64,000 nucleotides of DNA from Phallus indusiatus (GCA_027605045.1 JAQFWX010000110.1:1-64000), one strand, 5' to 3'. Positions 25,449-38,083 are shown, numbered from the stretch's first letter. Notes: a model not told the origin generated them from the letters alone. Program-made: numbers and translations.

Positions 25449-28006
25449 TCACAATAGCTTGTATCGAACAAGTTCACTTTCGAGGTTCTCGTTCTCTAAT
25501 CTCGTCATAACCAATTGTTTCTACAGAAGGTGTGAGCCTATAGGTAGGGTAATCATGACAGGACACGAAGAACTCACGACAACCTCGCAATGCTCCGTGT
25601 TTAGTTGCGCCAAATTCGTTTCCAGCATCTTTCTATCAGCGAAAAAAAAAAGATAAAATGAAGAAGCGTTTTTGAGAAAGTGATGCCAGCTGACATTTGA
25701 TTAGATAAATTTCTATTATAATTTCGGAGATTGTCCATCTCAATAGCATGCGCTTCGCGTTCCCGGACGGAATCTTCGTACTCATGCGCGTATGCATCCA
25801 GCATGAACGGTGTAATCGGAATAAGGCTTGCATCGCGTATGAATTGATCAACAAAGTAAGATGCCTCGCTTCCTTCCTGTTCGTTCTCATGATTTGGGAA
25901 AGTGTCAGTATATGTCTAGCTCAGAACGAAGACAAAGACATAGAAGGCAAAGACATACTTTGTAGGCTTCGAAGAGACTATTCCTCATGTAGCCAAGAAT
26001 ATCGTCAAACTTGAGTTTAAGTAATAATTCCTCGCTTCTTTTCAGGAGCGCAATGGCGAAACCGAAAATTGCTTCGATGCCCGTAGCCAAAACATTATCA
26101 TAAATTCGGAACACGACGTCAAGGGGGAACCTGAAGACTGAACGTCTCAGTTATCCACAAGAACGAACGAGGGTTTCCACCGACGTACCGATAACTGAAT
26201 ATAGTCAAAAACCACTGCGAGCAAAACATACTTGATTTGACACCCTGTCTCAAAAAATGGACATGCAAAACAGGTAAAACTTCTTCAAGTAATCTATCAA
26301 ATTGGAATAATCGCATTTGAAGTGCCGGCATTTCTGGCAGAAAATGTCCACGGAGACCGTAAGTTGTCATCAGACGAACAAGAAGACAAAATGCTTCCTC
26401 TTCTGGCATCTGATAAACGGGAGTGAATTCCAGCTTATATAAGTCTCTGGGGAAGCTCACGTTTAATAGCAGAACCGCAACGACAAAAGGAAGTCCCTGA
26501 CAATAACCAACTTCAGGATCGTATCTAATTCAAATTTGATTAATTAATTGATAACATAACATAACAAAAGCTCACAGTGAATAGGCTTTCAATACGTTGA
26601 ATAAGTTTTCTTGTCCGATACCTTTCCCGTCGCGAAAGAAGTCATGATGAGGAAACGTCCTGGGTTCGCTCTTAGAAGAATTGATATAAGAAGGATAGAA
26701 AGTACAAACCTCCCAAGGTCCCTTGCGATGGCTTTCTCATGTACGCTACTTTCTTTCAAATATTTGGCATATTCACTTTCTAAACTTGTATCCTTCGAAG
26801 CGGACCTAAGCGGTGGTTGAAAATATGATGAGAGAGGGTAGGGGATAACCTAACATTAATTGCCAAAGCATTCCACGTAACGAATTAGGAATGCCACTTT
26901 CAATTGCACGAGCAAGTTCTTCAGAATTATCTCTTGCGAATTGGTGATAATCTATGCGATCAAAATCAGTGAAATGGAGGACAAGCGGAAGAAAGTATCG
27001 CAGTATATATACCTGCCATAACAGCACCCCAGAAGTCTTTAATTCAAATTGATTAATCCTTCATGATTCAAAGATTGGTTATTTAAAACGTTATCCTACC
27101 CCAATCGATGGTCTCTGCCTCAGTCTCGGAGAACATATCCCGCGTATAATTCTGAAGGTGGGTAAATTGGACTTGGAGCTGCTCATTCGTACCGTGGCTA
27201 CGATCGTGCTGATCTTCCTGTTTCTCAAGTCTATTTTTGAGAAATGTCAAAGTGGTAGGTGATATAATATTAGGTACATCGGGTCGATTTAAATTTTCTC
27301 CGCCACGCTCAGAAGAGGAAGTGGAAGAAGAAATTTGAACGTTCCCATCATCGTCAAATGATTTCCCGGATAATGGGACCGTGGAAAATCGCACATTATC
27401 AGCATCTTCCTCGTCTGGTTGTTCTTCAGGTTGCGCTTCAGTCTTGACAAAGGCGGCAGAAGTGGATTGATTAGGAGAAAAAAGATCATCGAGATTGGGA
27501 GACGGCGTTATTTCAACAGGGGCTGTTGAGGCAATAGGATACGGATGTGAATCAACCTGTTCCGAGTGCGTGCCCGCTGTGGGTACTGTAGACAGATCAT
27601 TGGTAAGCTCAGGTTCGATGGATGACGGTGAGTCGACAATATTTGACGGAGAAAATAAGGCGGGAGAATTATTTTCGAGACTTGATTCAACTGGAGTCTG
27701 TGAAGTGGCTCCTGGGGAAGACACTGAGGAAACAGGGGCCGGCGAAGGTGCCTTCCCAGAGGAGGCACTCAGTTCGAGTTCTTGATACCCGGAACTCGTT
27801 TTGAACGAGACGGACAGCTTCCTGGCTTTGTCTGCTAGTCTGGGTAAGTTTGATCGACCTATAATGCTTGTCCGACGCGACGATGTTGAAGGGGACTTGG
27901 GTGACTGTTGTTGGACAGAACTTCCGGCCTCCAGATTTGCAATTCTATCGCGCACGCTTTTGGTGGGCGTTACAGGTAAACGACTCGCGCTTGCTGCCGT
28001 TGTCAT
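25449..28006 (-). CDS. TBC-domain Rab GTPase-activating protein, GYP5/EVI5-like
   Basis: The ATG at 28006 opens a long Ser/Pro-rich, acidic, probably disordered region of about 300 residues (27083-28006). The TBC domain follows: ELARAIESGIPNSLRGMLWQ, then ARDLGR spliced to TFPHHDFF, containing the IxxDxxR arginine finger. GQENLFNVLKAYSLYDPEVG then runs into YCQGLPF, the glutamine finger. Next are MPEEEAFCLLVRLMTTYGLR, SSMFCSQWFLTIFSYRFPLD and RIYDNVLATGIEAIFGFA. After the domain come ITPFMLDAYAHEYED and a coiled coil (TNLAQLNTEHCEVV, TRLENENLESELVRYKLL), ending at 25449-25451. This combination fits fungal GYP5-type GAPs for Ypt/Rab proteins in ER-to-Golgi and secretory transport. Both catalytic fingers are present. 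The start faces that of SSE1, sharing a 420-bp promoter region. Confidence 0.92.
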
Positions 28007-28426
28007 TTCGAGAGAGCCTGAGTGAGTGAATTATAATGTAGATTCTTTTGCTTTTCAGTTCCAGTTACCATACATCAGCACGCCTGGGGAAAGCTGATGC
28101 TGATGTAATTAATTGTCACAGAACTGTGATGTGTTAGCAAAGCAGTCAGCAATGCAATTAGCGCTCACTGCATTGACGTCGGCGGGGTCGTCGCGTGTAC
28201 ATACGACGCACCAGCCAAAACTCCGAGCGCCAATTGGCCGAAGGTGGAAGAACAGACTCGAAGTTATCTCCCAAATCGGGAAGCTGTAAACTCCGCTAGA
28301 CGTCTACATATTTTTTTTTGGTTCAGCCTCGAGTTACATTATCTTACAATCTGTTGAAACGACATCTTCATCCCCACACGCACCTCGATCATTTTACATT
28401 TCATATTGCCTTAATTTGTTGACAGA
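28007..28426. promoter_or_regulatory. Shared divergent promoter region of the Rab-GAP and SSE1
   Basis: The two start codons lie 420 bp apart, in opposite directions. A palindromic CCAATTGG near 28231-28238 could serve a CCAAT-binding factor for either gene. Stretches with GAA triplets (around 28242-28266) resemble heat-shock-element units but are not arranged as alternating GAA/TTC, so I do not call an HSE. Pyrimidine-rich sequence precedes the SSE1 ATG. Function is inferred from gene arrangement. Confidence 0.45.
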
Positions 28427-31036
28427 ATGGCCGTTGTTGGTATTGATTTGGGTGGTCTTAATTCCAAAGTATGTACCATTGCTTTTTGGATCTCTTCAAG
28501 CCAACAATTCTTGCCAGATCGGTGTCGCCAGGTATAAAGGAATAGATGTCATAATGAATGAAGTCTCTAATCGAGCCACACCGTTCGTATTTCTTTTAGG
28601 CTGATAGAGAAAGATGCTGACACTTTGCAGATCATTGGTTTCTTTCGGTACTAAACAAAGAGCACTCGGCGAAGCTGCGAAATCACAGGAAATCTCGAAT
28701 TTCAAGAACACAGTTGGCTCTTTAAAGCGATTACTCGGTCGTACTAGCAAAGATCCAGAAGTCACCGAAGTCGAGTCTAAGTTTATTAACGCCTCCTTAG
28801 TTGATATAAACGGGAAGGTTGGGGTCAAGGTAATTTTTCTTCTCCCTGCTGTTTTTGACGAACCCTAAACCCCTTCCAAGGTCAAATTCCTCAACGAAAC
28901 CGCCACGTTCACAGTCACTCAACTAGTTGCAATGTATCTTGGCAAGCTCCGCGATATTGCATCCAAGGAACTGAAACAAGCCATATCTGACGTAGTGATT
29001 ACCGTCCCCGGATGGTATACTGACGTCCAAAGATGGGCTATGATTGACGCTGCTCGCATCGCTAACCTTAATCCTGTTCGTATTCTCAACGAATCAACCG
29101 CCACCGCTCTCGGATATGGTATCACAAAAACCGATCTCCCAGAATCTGATCAACCCCCCCGAAACGTTGTTTTCATCGACATGGGTCATACAAATTTCTC
29201 TGTTGCAGTCGTCGCGTTTTCAAAAGGCCAGCTAAATGTCAAAAGTGCTGCCTACGATCGGCATTTCGGTGGGCGTGATATCGACTACGCCCTCATCAAG
29301 CACTTTGCCGTCGAGTTCCAAAAAAAATACAAGATAGACGTATTATCGAACCCAAAGGCTGTTTTTCGGCTCAGCACCCAAGTGGAGCGGTTAAAGAAGA
29401 TGTTATCTGCGAATACCGAGGCAATTATTAACGTTGAATCAATTATGAACGACGTCGATGCGTCCTCCAAGCTAACACGTGAAACACTCGAAGGACTCAT
29501 TCAGTCTGGCTTAGACCGTATTCCTCCTGTCATCATACAAGCCCTCCAAAACGCCGGTCTAACGACAAATCAAATTGATGCAGTTGAACTTGTGGGAGGA
29601 TCGGTTCGTATCCCCTCTGTGCGTCAGTGCATCCAGAGCGTATTCCCCGACAAGCAACTTTCAACAACTCTGAATGGGGACGAAGCTGTTGTACGAGGCT
29701 GTACTTTTGCATGCGCGATGCTCTCTCCCGTCTTCCGTGTTCGCGAGTTTGCATACCATGACATAGCACATTACTCAATTACCATAAGTTGGGATAAGTC
29801 ACAAGATCCGACGGGCGAAGACGAAGAATCGTCATTAGAGGTTTTCCCAGTTGGAAACACGGTTCCTTCGACTAAATTACTCGCGTTTCAACGTTCGGGA
29901 GCTTTTGATATTCAAGCGTCCTACACGGACCAATCTCGTTTACCCGGTGGAATCAACTCTTTCATTTCTGAGCTACATGTCAAGTCTGTTCCTACAACAG
30001 CTAACGGCGAACCTGCAACTGTGAAGGTTAAAGTCCGTTTATCACCCAACGGAGTGCTCTCCTTTGAGGCTGTCTATGTCGAGGAGGAGGTGCCGGAAAA
30101 AGACGATTCGGTCGCTATGGATGTAGATGGTGCTGCACCTGCAACTGGGGACACTGCTGCCAATGGTGCAGAACCGGCTCCGAAAAAGAAGAAGAAAGTA
30201 ACCAAGAGGGATCTTCCCTTTGTCGTCCAATCGAATGCCCTTGATAAGTCGATCCTTGATAGTTACACCGAAAAGGAGGCTCAGATGCATGCTCATGATA
30301 AACTTGTCATGGAAACAGAGGTCAGTGAACGAACAGCTAACGAAATCCTTGAGCTCGCTTCCTAACTCCTCGTTAATAGGACAGTAAAAACGCATTAGAA
30401 GAGTACGTGTACGACATGCGCAGTAAATTAGAAAGTACATATGCGTCGTACGTTCAACCACAAGAAAAAGAAAAGCTCCTTGTAGCATTACAAGAATCCG
30501 AGGACTGGCTTTACACCGAGGAAGGTGAGGAAGCTACCAAGTCAGCGTACCGCACTCGATTGGACGCCTTGCACGCCCTTGGGGATCCTGTAGCACGCCG
30601 GTACCGTGAAGCTGAAGAACGCCCGCGGGCATCTTCACAATTACGTGAGACGATCAATCAGTTTCTTTCGCAGGCTACTTCCGGGGACGACAAGTTCAGC
30701 CACATAGAGGAGAAGGATAAGCAGAGCGTTGTCGAAAAAGTTGCGACGACGCAGAAGTGGCTTGATGATATGATTGCCAAACAAGCTGAACGCGCGAAGA
30801 ATGTGAACCCGGTTGTGACTGCTAGCGATATTGCGAAGAAGAGGGACGAGCTGATTTACTTTGTTACGCCTATTATGACCAAGCCTAAGCCGAAACCTGC
30901 GAAAGTTGATACACCTCCGACAGGTCAGCAGCAACAGGGTAGCGAGAACGCTAGTGGGACGCAGACGCCTCAAGAGCAACCTCCTGCTCGTGAAGAACCG
31001 ACTCAGCCTAATCCTCCCGAAATGGATGTGGATTAG
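28427..31036 (+). CDS. SSE1: Hsp110-family chaperone and Hsp70 nucleotide exchange factor
   Basis: The ATG at 28427 begins MAVVGIDLGGLNSK. Introns follow at codon 14, within RATP, and after INGKVGVK. The nucleotide-binding domain reads IGVARYKGIDVIMNEVSNR, SDVVITVPGWYTDVQRWAMI, RILNESTATALGYGI, KSAAYDRHFGGRDIDYALI and VELVGGSVRIPSVRQ. These are Hsp110 rather than canonical Hsp70 sequences (GYG and AYDRHFGGRD instead of AYGLDK and DLGGEDFD). The substrate-binding region contains an acidic insertion with a KKKKK patch. The helical C-terminus is reached after a last intron at METE/DSKNALEEY, and the end is EMDVD. Hsp110 proteins release ADP from cytosolic Hsp70 and hold unfolded clients. Length and all motifs are normal. 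The EEVD tail of Hsp70 is absent, as expected. Confidence 0.96.
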
Positions 31037-31347
31037 AGGTGTTGGTACCCCTTGCTTTTTTTATACTCTTTCACTTACATGATTCATCCTATAATGATCA
31101 TAGCATAATGGAGAGACATTACGTAGAACCGCTGAAGATGGTGTAGATCTTGTTTCCTTTGTTTCGAGTAATAGAATATCAATGGCAATAAATCGTAAAT
31201 GGGTAAATTTGAGTGAATTAAGTAAGCTGCCCAGTCTTGCTTTCCATAGGTTAGTGCCAAAGTGCCGGCAAGAAAAAACTCCGCCCATTGGCTTGCAGTC
31301 TCGAAGCTGACCTTTTACACGAGAGCAATTGAACAAGTTGAGTCTTC
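31037..31347. other. Intergenic: SSE1 3' flank and CK2-beta promoter/5' UTR
   Basis: The two neighbours run in the same direction. No gene is supported. The minus-strand frame 31061-31336 has no recognised homology. The CK2-beta 5' leader is expected to end at 31348, directly before an intron. Confidence 0.4.
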
Positions 31348-32528
31348 AGTATACTCCATTATTATTACTAACATTAGAGCAATTCATAGTGGATGATATC
31401 TCTACAGGCTCAGACTCGGACTATTCAAAGTATGTGATGAATCATTTCATGTTGCGGCCCATTGCTCACTTTGCACGTGTATATTTGTAGTTCGGTATGA
31501 GCAGCTTTTCTTTCAGGGTCGAATGTCCATTTTCATTGTTATATTTAGTGGATTTCATGGTTTCTGGCCTCAAAAGGAAATGAATATTTCTGTGAAGTAG
31601 AGGAGGACTACATTTTGGATCGGTTCAACCTGACGGGTCTCAATACGGAAGTGCAAAACTACAGTCAAGCTTTAGACCTTATAACTGATAATCTAGGTAT
31701 GTCCCACTTCGCCTTCTCTATGAAGTCTAAAGAAAAGACTCATTGTATTATGTTATAGTGGAAGAAGATATTCAGGAAGAATTCAGAAACTCTCTCGAAG
31801 TTCAGGCTCGCTTTTTGTACGGTCTCATTCACGCGCGGTGGATCGTTACCTCCCGTGGATTAGCAAAAATGGTACGTTACTTCCTTGAAGAGATTCTAGT
31901 TCACTTCATACGTCTCGTAACAGCTTGAAAAATACAAACGAGCCGATTTCGGACGGTGTCCTCGTGTTCTCTGCCAATCACAGCCCCTTCTTCCAGTCGG
32001 TCTAAGCGACGTCCCGTACGAAAAATCCGTAAAACTATACTGTGGACGATGTGAAGATATCTATTCTCCAAAATCCTCTAGACATGGTTCCATTGACGGT
32101 GCCTATTTCGGAACCTCGTTTCCCCATTTGCTATTCCTCGTCTACCCTCACATGATCCCAGCAAAGTCCGGCATCCCAGAGATGAGCCCTCCTATCAGTC
32201 GGATAAGTGACACAACTGGGGTTGGCTCCAGTGGTACTGCAGCTGTTGTTGACGCCAAGAAAAGAAGAATGAGGGAGGATACAGAAACGACCGGCGAAGG
32301 GCTCGGAGAAGGCATTAGCACAGTGAACGCTGCGCTTAAAGCAGAGCGTTATCGTCCAAAGATATTTGGATTCCAGATACACGAAACCGCCAAGCTGCAG
32401 CGCTGGCAAGAAGGAATCCGGGACTGGTATGTTAACCTGTCTTTTTTATTCGGGCTTTGTTCTCATTTTGCATAATTAGGCAAATTAATCGTTTAGAAGC
32501 GCTTGAAAGAGTTGAAGGACTGAGTTGA
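31348..32528 (+). CDS. CKB1: Casein kinase 2 regulatory (beta) subunit, start codon split by an intron
   Basis: The protein reads [15 protein letters not shown], then [58 protein letters not shown] and [53 protein letters not shown], a variable Ser/Gly-rich insert and [20 protein letters not shown] follow, ending ALERVEGLS at 32526-32528. The four zinc-ligand cysteines (CPRVLC and CGRC) that form the CK2-beta dimer interface are present. The subunit tethers catalytic CK2-alpha into the tetramer and steers substrates. No contiguous in-frame ATG precedes GATGATATC. Splicing out 31349-31389 joins A (31348) to TG, giving ATG GAT GAT with an in-frame TGA just upstream. A TACTAAC branch site supports that intron. 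Other introns are ordinary. Confidence 0.94.
31349..31389 (+). other. 41-nt intron that splits the CKB1 start codon
   Basis: The donor is GTATAC at 31349. A perfect TACTAAC branch-site consensus lies at 31366-31372, and the acceptor ATAG ends at 31389, 18 nt downstream of the branch adenosine. The exon upstream ends in A and the exon downstream begins TGGATGATATC, so ATG is created only after splicing. A cDNA would settle it. Confidence 0.72.
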
Positions 32529-33214
32529 ACGTATTCTTCTCAATGCTCCTCCTAGACTTCCGTGTATATAACTTTTCTTTTCTAAGCGAGTAGCTTGACG
32601 TATGAACCACTAAACATGATCTGTTTCGTATGTACTACCCTTTCTTTCTTCCCTTTTTTTTCGCATGCTCAAGGACTCGATGTGCCTCACTTTCAGTCTT
32701 TGGTGTTTATTGTAAGTATCAAGTACCAATATTCAGAAACAGTGTAAAATTACCATTAGCCTGTAAGAGTAATTGCTCTATTTCCGTTATTCGCTGCGTT
32801 TAGTCAGTCATGGGTTTCTCATACTTTTTGTTTATTATGAATTCAGTGTCTTTGGCTTGCCGCCTGCGTCAAGTGATCTTGAGGTATTTCATCTGTCATA
32901 TGTATCGCGATATTAGTCGGCATAGATTATACAATAAATTTTGTACATCTATAGAACGTCCAGCAGTGTAAGAGGTATGCCTGTCAATCTTTACAATATC
33001 TACTACCTATATGTGTATACATACTCTTCGCTATTCCATTCCAAAACATTAGTGACCTTTATACTTTCGCGAAACAAAGATATTATGGTTAATACAATAA
33101 GTGATATGATTTGTCAAAAAGATGTGAAGACCGTGAGGATAGACCGAGTTGAGACTCGTTGCAAATTGGGTTGGTATAAATAATATAAATGGGATAAAAT
33201 GGGAGTGATATAAA
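32529..33214. other. Convergent intergenic region between CKB1 and pantothenate kinase
   Basis: Both neighbouring genes end here, so this should be 3' UTR and terminator sequence. It is AT-rich with several T-runs and AATAAA-like stretches. The short open frames at 32941-33183 (plus) and 33049-33252 (minus) show no family features. Confidence 0.45.
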
Positions 33215-35097
33215 TCATTCGGATAATCCTTCAATATTCTTGATCCAGGCACCGATCGCGCCTCTACAAACCATCATGAATAAATCTCTACGTAGACTAG
33301 AACATTCGTTTCGCGAAAACTTACAAGAAGCCTTCGTGACGAAGGAAAAGAGCACGCTTAGTACCTTTACTCCAGAAGCGAATTGCGTAAGATAGAGTTG
33401 CGACAGTGGCTGCATGACCTGGTGAAAAAGAAGAGAAAAAAAAATGGACGTAAGAAAAAAGCGAAGTATGTCAAAAGAAGCCAAACAACCTCTGATGAAA
33501 CATCCACCGAAATAAATATTGTCAAGATTGTACTTTTCCGCGTTCATGTATCTGCCTCAAGGTTGAGGAAGGAATTGACAAAAGAAGACGAATGACATAC
33601 GCTATTTGTCCGATGTTGTTACTGATGGCGTATAGCAAACTACGGCTAATATCTTCAGGAGTAAAACTACGTTTATTGCCAGCCTCGCCTTTCTTGAAGA
33701 CTTTACCGAATGAAGACGCGATCATTGTCGACTTCAGACCAAGGCGAGAGTAGTCCTGCCCATAGATGTCACCTACAAGCATGTCGACCGTTGCATTGTC
33801 TCCTTTCTCGGCTAGCTCCAACATATCTAATGAAAAGGCGACATTAAGAAAGGAAACATAACATAAGACAAAGAAAACGTACCATCGAAACTGGTGGCAG
33901 GAGTTAATAGACTCAATATACCCCAGAGGGTACCGCCTCCGAGACTTGTCCCGCTGACACGTTCAAACTTGCCATCCTCATCAACCTTAATGATGGAGAC
34001 ACCCGACCCGATGTTGACCAACAAGCATGGGAACTGTGGGACGGCATCTGCAAACGATACACTATACCGTGGTGGGTTCGGAGAAGGACGTTCAAGTTCA
34101 TGCGACACCGCCGGCAAAGCTCCGTTCCTATCTCCAATCACTCGTGTTTGTGCTTGCGTTTGTGTCGAAGCGGAAGCTGAAGAAGCCGAGGCCAACGAAC
34201 ATTTATCAGGATGAGTAACGGAGTGGATTAATTGATCCGAGAAGTAGTACACTTCTTCGGGTATATGGGTGAAAAACCGCAGGCCCTGGGTCAAACATTC
34301 CATCTCATCTTCGCGGCGCATCTCCACGCCTAACGAGCCACTGAATAGCTCGTAAAACCGATGAGCACCACCACCAGTGGCCATGATTTTTACGCTCTTC
34401 TTCATCTCTTCTTCGGTAACGTGATTAACTTGGGCTGAGCGGCTTATGAGAGACCGGATGAAGCTAACGCATTCCTCGATGCTGGACGTCTCGAATCTTT
34501 CAAAGTTGAGGGATCCGCCTGGAAGGTGTTTCATTGTACTGGCCCGGACTAGTTTAGAAGCAAGACCGCCCTCGTCCAATGGTGTCGAGTTTGATTCTAG
34601 CGCGGATGGAGTAAGGGCACCGCTGCGAAGAAGATGAAGAGGGACATCTTCCAGGGGTGGTGGTGTATGACTGCCAGGCTTTAGATGTTTAGGCGACCTA
34701 TCAGGACTATGAGACAATCCATCGTTGTATCCGGTTCTGTTTCCGTTTAAGAGCGACGGCGATGGTTCTGGAGAACGGGTGAAATATACTACTTTGGCTA
34801 GTGATCCGCCAATCTTGGAAAGGGAACAAAGGCGCGTCAGTGAAAAGCACACACATAAAGCAAAGTGTAAGCTAGTGCAACGCACATCTACTGCAATGTG
34901 AGACACAGGTTCAATGTAGTTGGGGAGGTATATTCCTCTGCTATCTCGGGTCTTGAAAAAAGGGAAACAATAGAGTTAGTCTGATGGTCAAACGATACAG
35001 GGACTAGTTAAACCTCGGGAGATTCTTCGTGCAAGATCACAGCGCCGCGGGTATCGACCTTGATGACTTTGGCAGTGGGAAGGGATGGGCCTGACAT
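33215..35097 (-). CDS. CAB1: Type II pantothenate kinase (first step of coenzyme A synthesis)
   Basis: The ATG at 35097 starts MSGPSLPTAKVIKVDTRG (exon 35097-35014). The second exon ends PVSHIAVD and joins IGGSLAKVVYFTRS across an intron, forming the ATP-binding DIGG(S/T)LAK motif of eukaryotic pantothenate kinases. Later motifs are KIMATGGGAHRFYELF, CLLVNIGSGVSIIKVDEDG, RVSGTSLGGGTLWGILSLL, MLVGDIYGQDYSRLGL, ISNNIGQIAY and IYFGGCFIRG. Two further introns join GHAATVATLSYAIRFWSKG, FLRHEGFLGAIGAWIKN and the stop at 33215-33217. A Ser/Pro-rich insert of about 80 residues follows the first motif, and a Ser/Ala/Gln insert sits near 34.2 kb. The enzyme phosphorylates pantothenate and is normally feedback-inhibited by acyl-CoA. 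The gene looks intact. It diverges from the RIM15 relic. Confidence 0.95.
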
Positions 35098-35565
35098 TGG
35101 GTGATCAGTCACTAGTCACTAGTCACTAAACGATAAATAAAAAAGTGGAACAATTCACACACTTAGCGCCGAAGTGAACTAGTACAAATACCAGTAAGTA
35201 TTTTGAGAAACATAACGAAAGCTGCAATGACGTGCATCGGTTCGAAGCTGATATTGCGGATTGTAACGAACGTTGATCACGCGATCACGATCCGATTCGC
35301 CATCCGAATACAGTTCTGGCAAAGAACCTGAATCCACTCCTCTTGCCGCTTCCTCCTAATATGAGAGCCAGTTCCCCATATTGTGTTTCAAGCTTTCGGC
35401 AGCGCCTTTGGAACGCGATCTTCAACACCATCCTCCATTTCCTCCCCATTAGCACTCGCTGTTCCGATCACGGCACCACCACCCTCTCTGACACTCTCCT
35501 GAACACGATTCCGGCTCGCATCATTCGTACGCGATAGTCACTGCTGGTGAGAACAAAGCGAGGGG

Positions 35566-38083
35566 CGCACATCTGAGGCGACATTCCACTGTCCACGCGA
35601 TGAGTCCTATCACTTCCAGCGGGCCCCTTTCACCTCGATTGTCGGCGGCTCCTTTATCTTACACCACTCCTCCTTCACTAAGAGACTTTGAAATTATAAA
35701 ACCAATAAGCAAAGGTGCCTTTGGTTCTGTTTTTTTTTTTTGACCAAGAAAAAGGTTACTGGCGATTACTACGCAATCAAGGTTCTGAGGAAGGCCGATA
35801 TGATTGCAAAGAATCAAATCACCAATGTTAAACACGAGCGAATGATCCTGATGAACAATCAGAAAGCCCCTTTGCCGCCAAGTTGTATTTTACTTTCCAA
35901 AGTAAAGATTACCTGCATCTTGTCATGGAGTATTTGACGGCGGTGATTGCGCGGCTCTAATCAAATCCCTTGTGTCTTTACCCGAGGAGTGGACACGAAA
36001 TTATGTGGCTAAGTAGTGTTAGGATTAGAGTATTTGCACAAGCGGGGTACAGTTCACCGGTGAGCATTAAACAGAATCTTAACCAATCTACATATGATGT
36101 TCATAACACGATAATGCAGTGATCTCAGGTCTGATAATTTTCTCATCGATTTGCACGGTCACCTCAAGTTAACTGACGTCGGATTGTTCAATCGTCAGGC
36201 GAGAGACACCAATTTCCAAATGGAGAGGTTGGGAACTCGATCTTTGGCACGTTATAGTCCGTCCATAGATTCGGCGTCTCCTCTCACCGCTCTTGATTCC
36301 TATTTTAACGTGCGCTCTAACTCGCATTCATCACCTCACTAGGGGGCGATGATGTGAGTGAGTCCAGTAATTCTGAAAGTTTATCTGGTTTGGTTTGGAA
36401 ACGAGGACGGCCCGGAGAAAGCCCTTTACAATCTTTTGCAACCGACTTGACTACAAATTTGAGGTCTCATTCTGGTGTAGGCACTCCTCCGGATCAAAAA
36501 TTTGTTGGAACACCGAATTATCTAGCACCAGAAAGTATTCTTGAGGTCAGTGGCGACGATCCTACATGGTGGATTCGGTAATATGTTTGATATTTGTTCT
36601 TATATCTTGTGATATTGAATTTTATGGTAGTGGACATTAGGCGTTATCACTTATGAGTTTTACACGGGATTCCGCCATTTCATGCGGAAACTCCGGGGAA
36701 GGTTTTCACGAATATTTTTTCCGGACACGTTGAATGGCACGATGATTGGATAGAAATTTCCGCGATTTCATAATGAAGTTGTTGGTGACAGATCCTTCGG
36801 CGCGATTAGGTGCTAATGGTGCAGAGGAGGTGAAAGCGCATCCGTTCTTCGCAGGAGTTGAGTGGGATAAAGTTACTACCCAGGAAGCCCAATTTATCCC
36901 CCAAGTGACCGATCCCGAGTCAACCGATTATTTCGATCCACGGGGAGCTCTTCCTCAGCTGTTCCAAGACGATGACGGAAGGCATTCCAAAACGGTGTTG
37001 TCTGAAAGTCCTGCCTCCGATTACTTGGCGACTCCTCCAATTCTCGCATCTTCGCGTCATACTCGATGACTTTGGAGCATTCAGTTACAAAAATCTTCCA
37101 TTTCTAAAGCAAGCTAACGGTAACGTAATTCGAAAGCTCAAAACAGAAGCTAAGCTGGAACTGAGGGGAGCTCCGAATCTCGGTGTTCTTGGACTTGATA
37201 CTCCAGCTGTGATCAGACGAAGTCGAAGTGCTTCGCAACGGCTGAAAAAACCTCCTAGTGTCATAATGAGCGGAGAGAAGGTACTATATCTCAATGTGGC
37301 CGTCAATTTTGAACGACAGTTTTCTGATCCAATTATTAGATTACATCTTTGCAAGGTGGACCTGCTTCCCCATCTATTTCTGCATCCTCCCTCGCATCAT
37401 CGCCTTCGCGCGCCAGTCAGATTCTTCTAGCAAACGGGAGTGCTGCAGCTCATAGTCGAAGACCTTCAGAATATACGGCTGTCGAATGTTTTAAAGCAAA
37501 TCAACTTGACGATGTCCGGCGAAACTCGATGCCTAGTTGATTACGAACGGCTTCTGTATCTCGCATAGACTCAAGCTTCATCGGTCGAATTTTCTGATTT
37601 ATGGCAGCGCCCGGCTGGGCAGAGCGATACTAGTCAGGCCACAAACTGGGGAGACAAAAAGCATCGGATAATGCGAGTGGTAACCATATATTGACATGCC
37701 TTATTGTGGAGGACAACCCGATAAGCCGGAAATTTTTGGAGACAATACTTATGTGGATGGGCCGTTGATGCATTCTCGCAGTTGACGGTGCGGAGGCCAT
37801 ATAGCTCTGGCCGATATAAGTAAGCAGCTTCGATTTTTTTTCTTGATCTATGACTCATATTTTCTTGTAGAGATAGATTGTATCTTTATGGATCTGCACA
37901 TGCCGATGATTTTATGGAGAAGAGGCTGCACGCTATATCAAAAGTACCAGCAACAAAAATAGTAACACGCCAATAGTCGCCGCAAGTGCTTACAGCAGGC
38001 AGGATGCCAGCGGGGCTAGCAATATTTTTGTGGCTTCACTGGCCAAACCCATATCCAAAAACGAACTCATCACTGCCATATGA
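35566..38083 (+). pseudogene. RIM15: Truncated, frame-broken RIM15-like protein kinase with response-regulator domain
   Basis: Sequence resembling the C-terminal half of Rim15/Ppk-type AGC kinases: RDFEIIKPISKGAFGSV, DYYAIKVLRKADMIAKNQ, LHLVMEYL, GLEYLHKRGTVHR, KFVGTPNYLAPESIL, VKAHPFFAGVEWDKVTT and PQVTDPESTDYFDPRG. A receiver domain follows: CLIVEDNPISRKFLETIL, CIFMDLHMPM and IFVASLAKPISKNELITAI, with a stop at 38081. The reading frame breaks at least six times, for example at the T12 run near 35730, near 35865, 35938, 36010, 36670 and in the receiver after HMPM. The catalytic loop reads HRDLRSDN instead of HRDLKPDN, and DFG reads DVG. The long N-terminal half typical of Rim15 is missing, and pantothenate kinase lies directly upstream. 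In yeast Rim15 drives entry into quiescence downstream of TORC1 and PKA. This copy is very unlikely to be an active kinase. Confidence 0.85.

Noticed and set aside
28240..28270. Heat-shock elements upstream of SSE1
   Set aside because: GAA triplets are present but not in the alternating GAA/TTC arrangement needed for an HSE.
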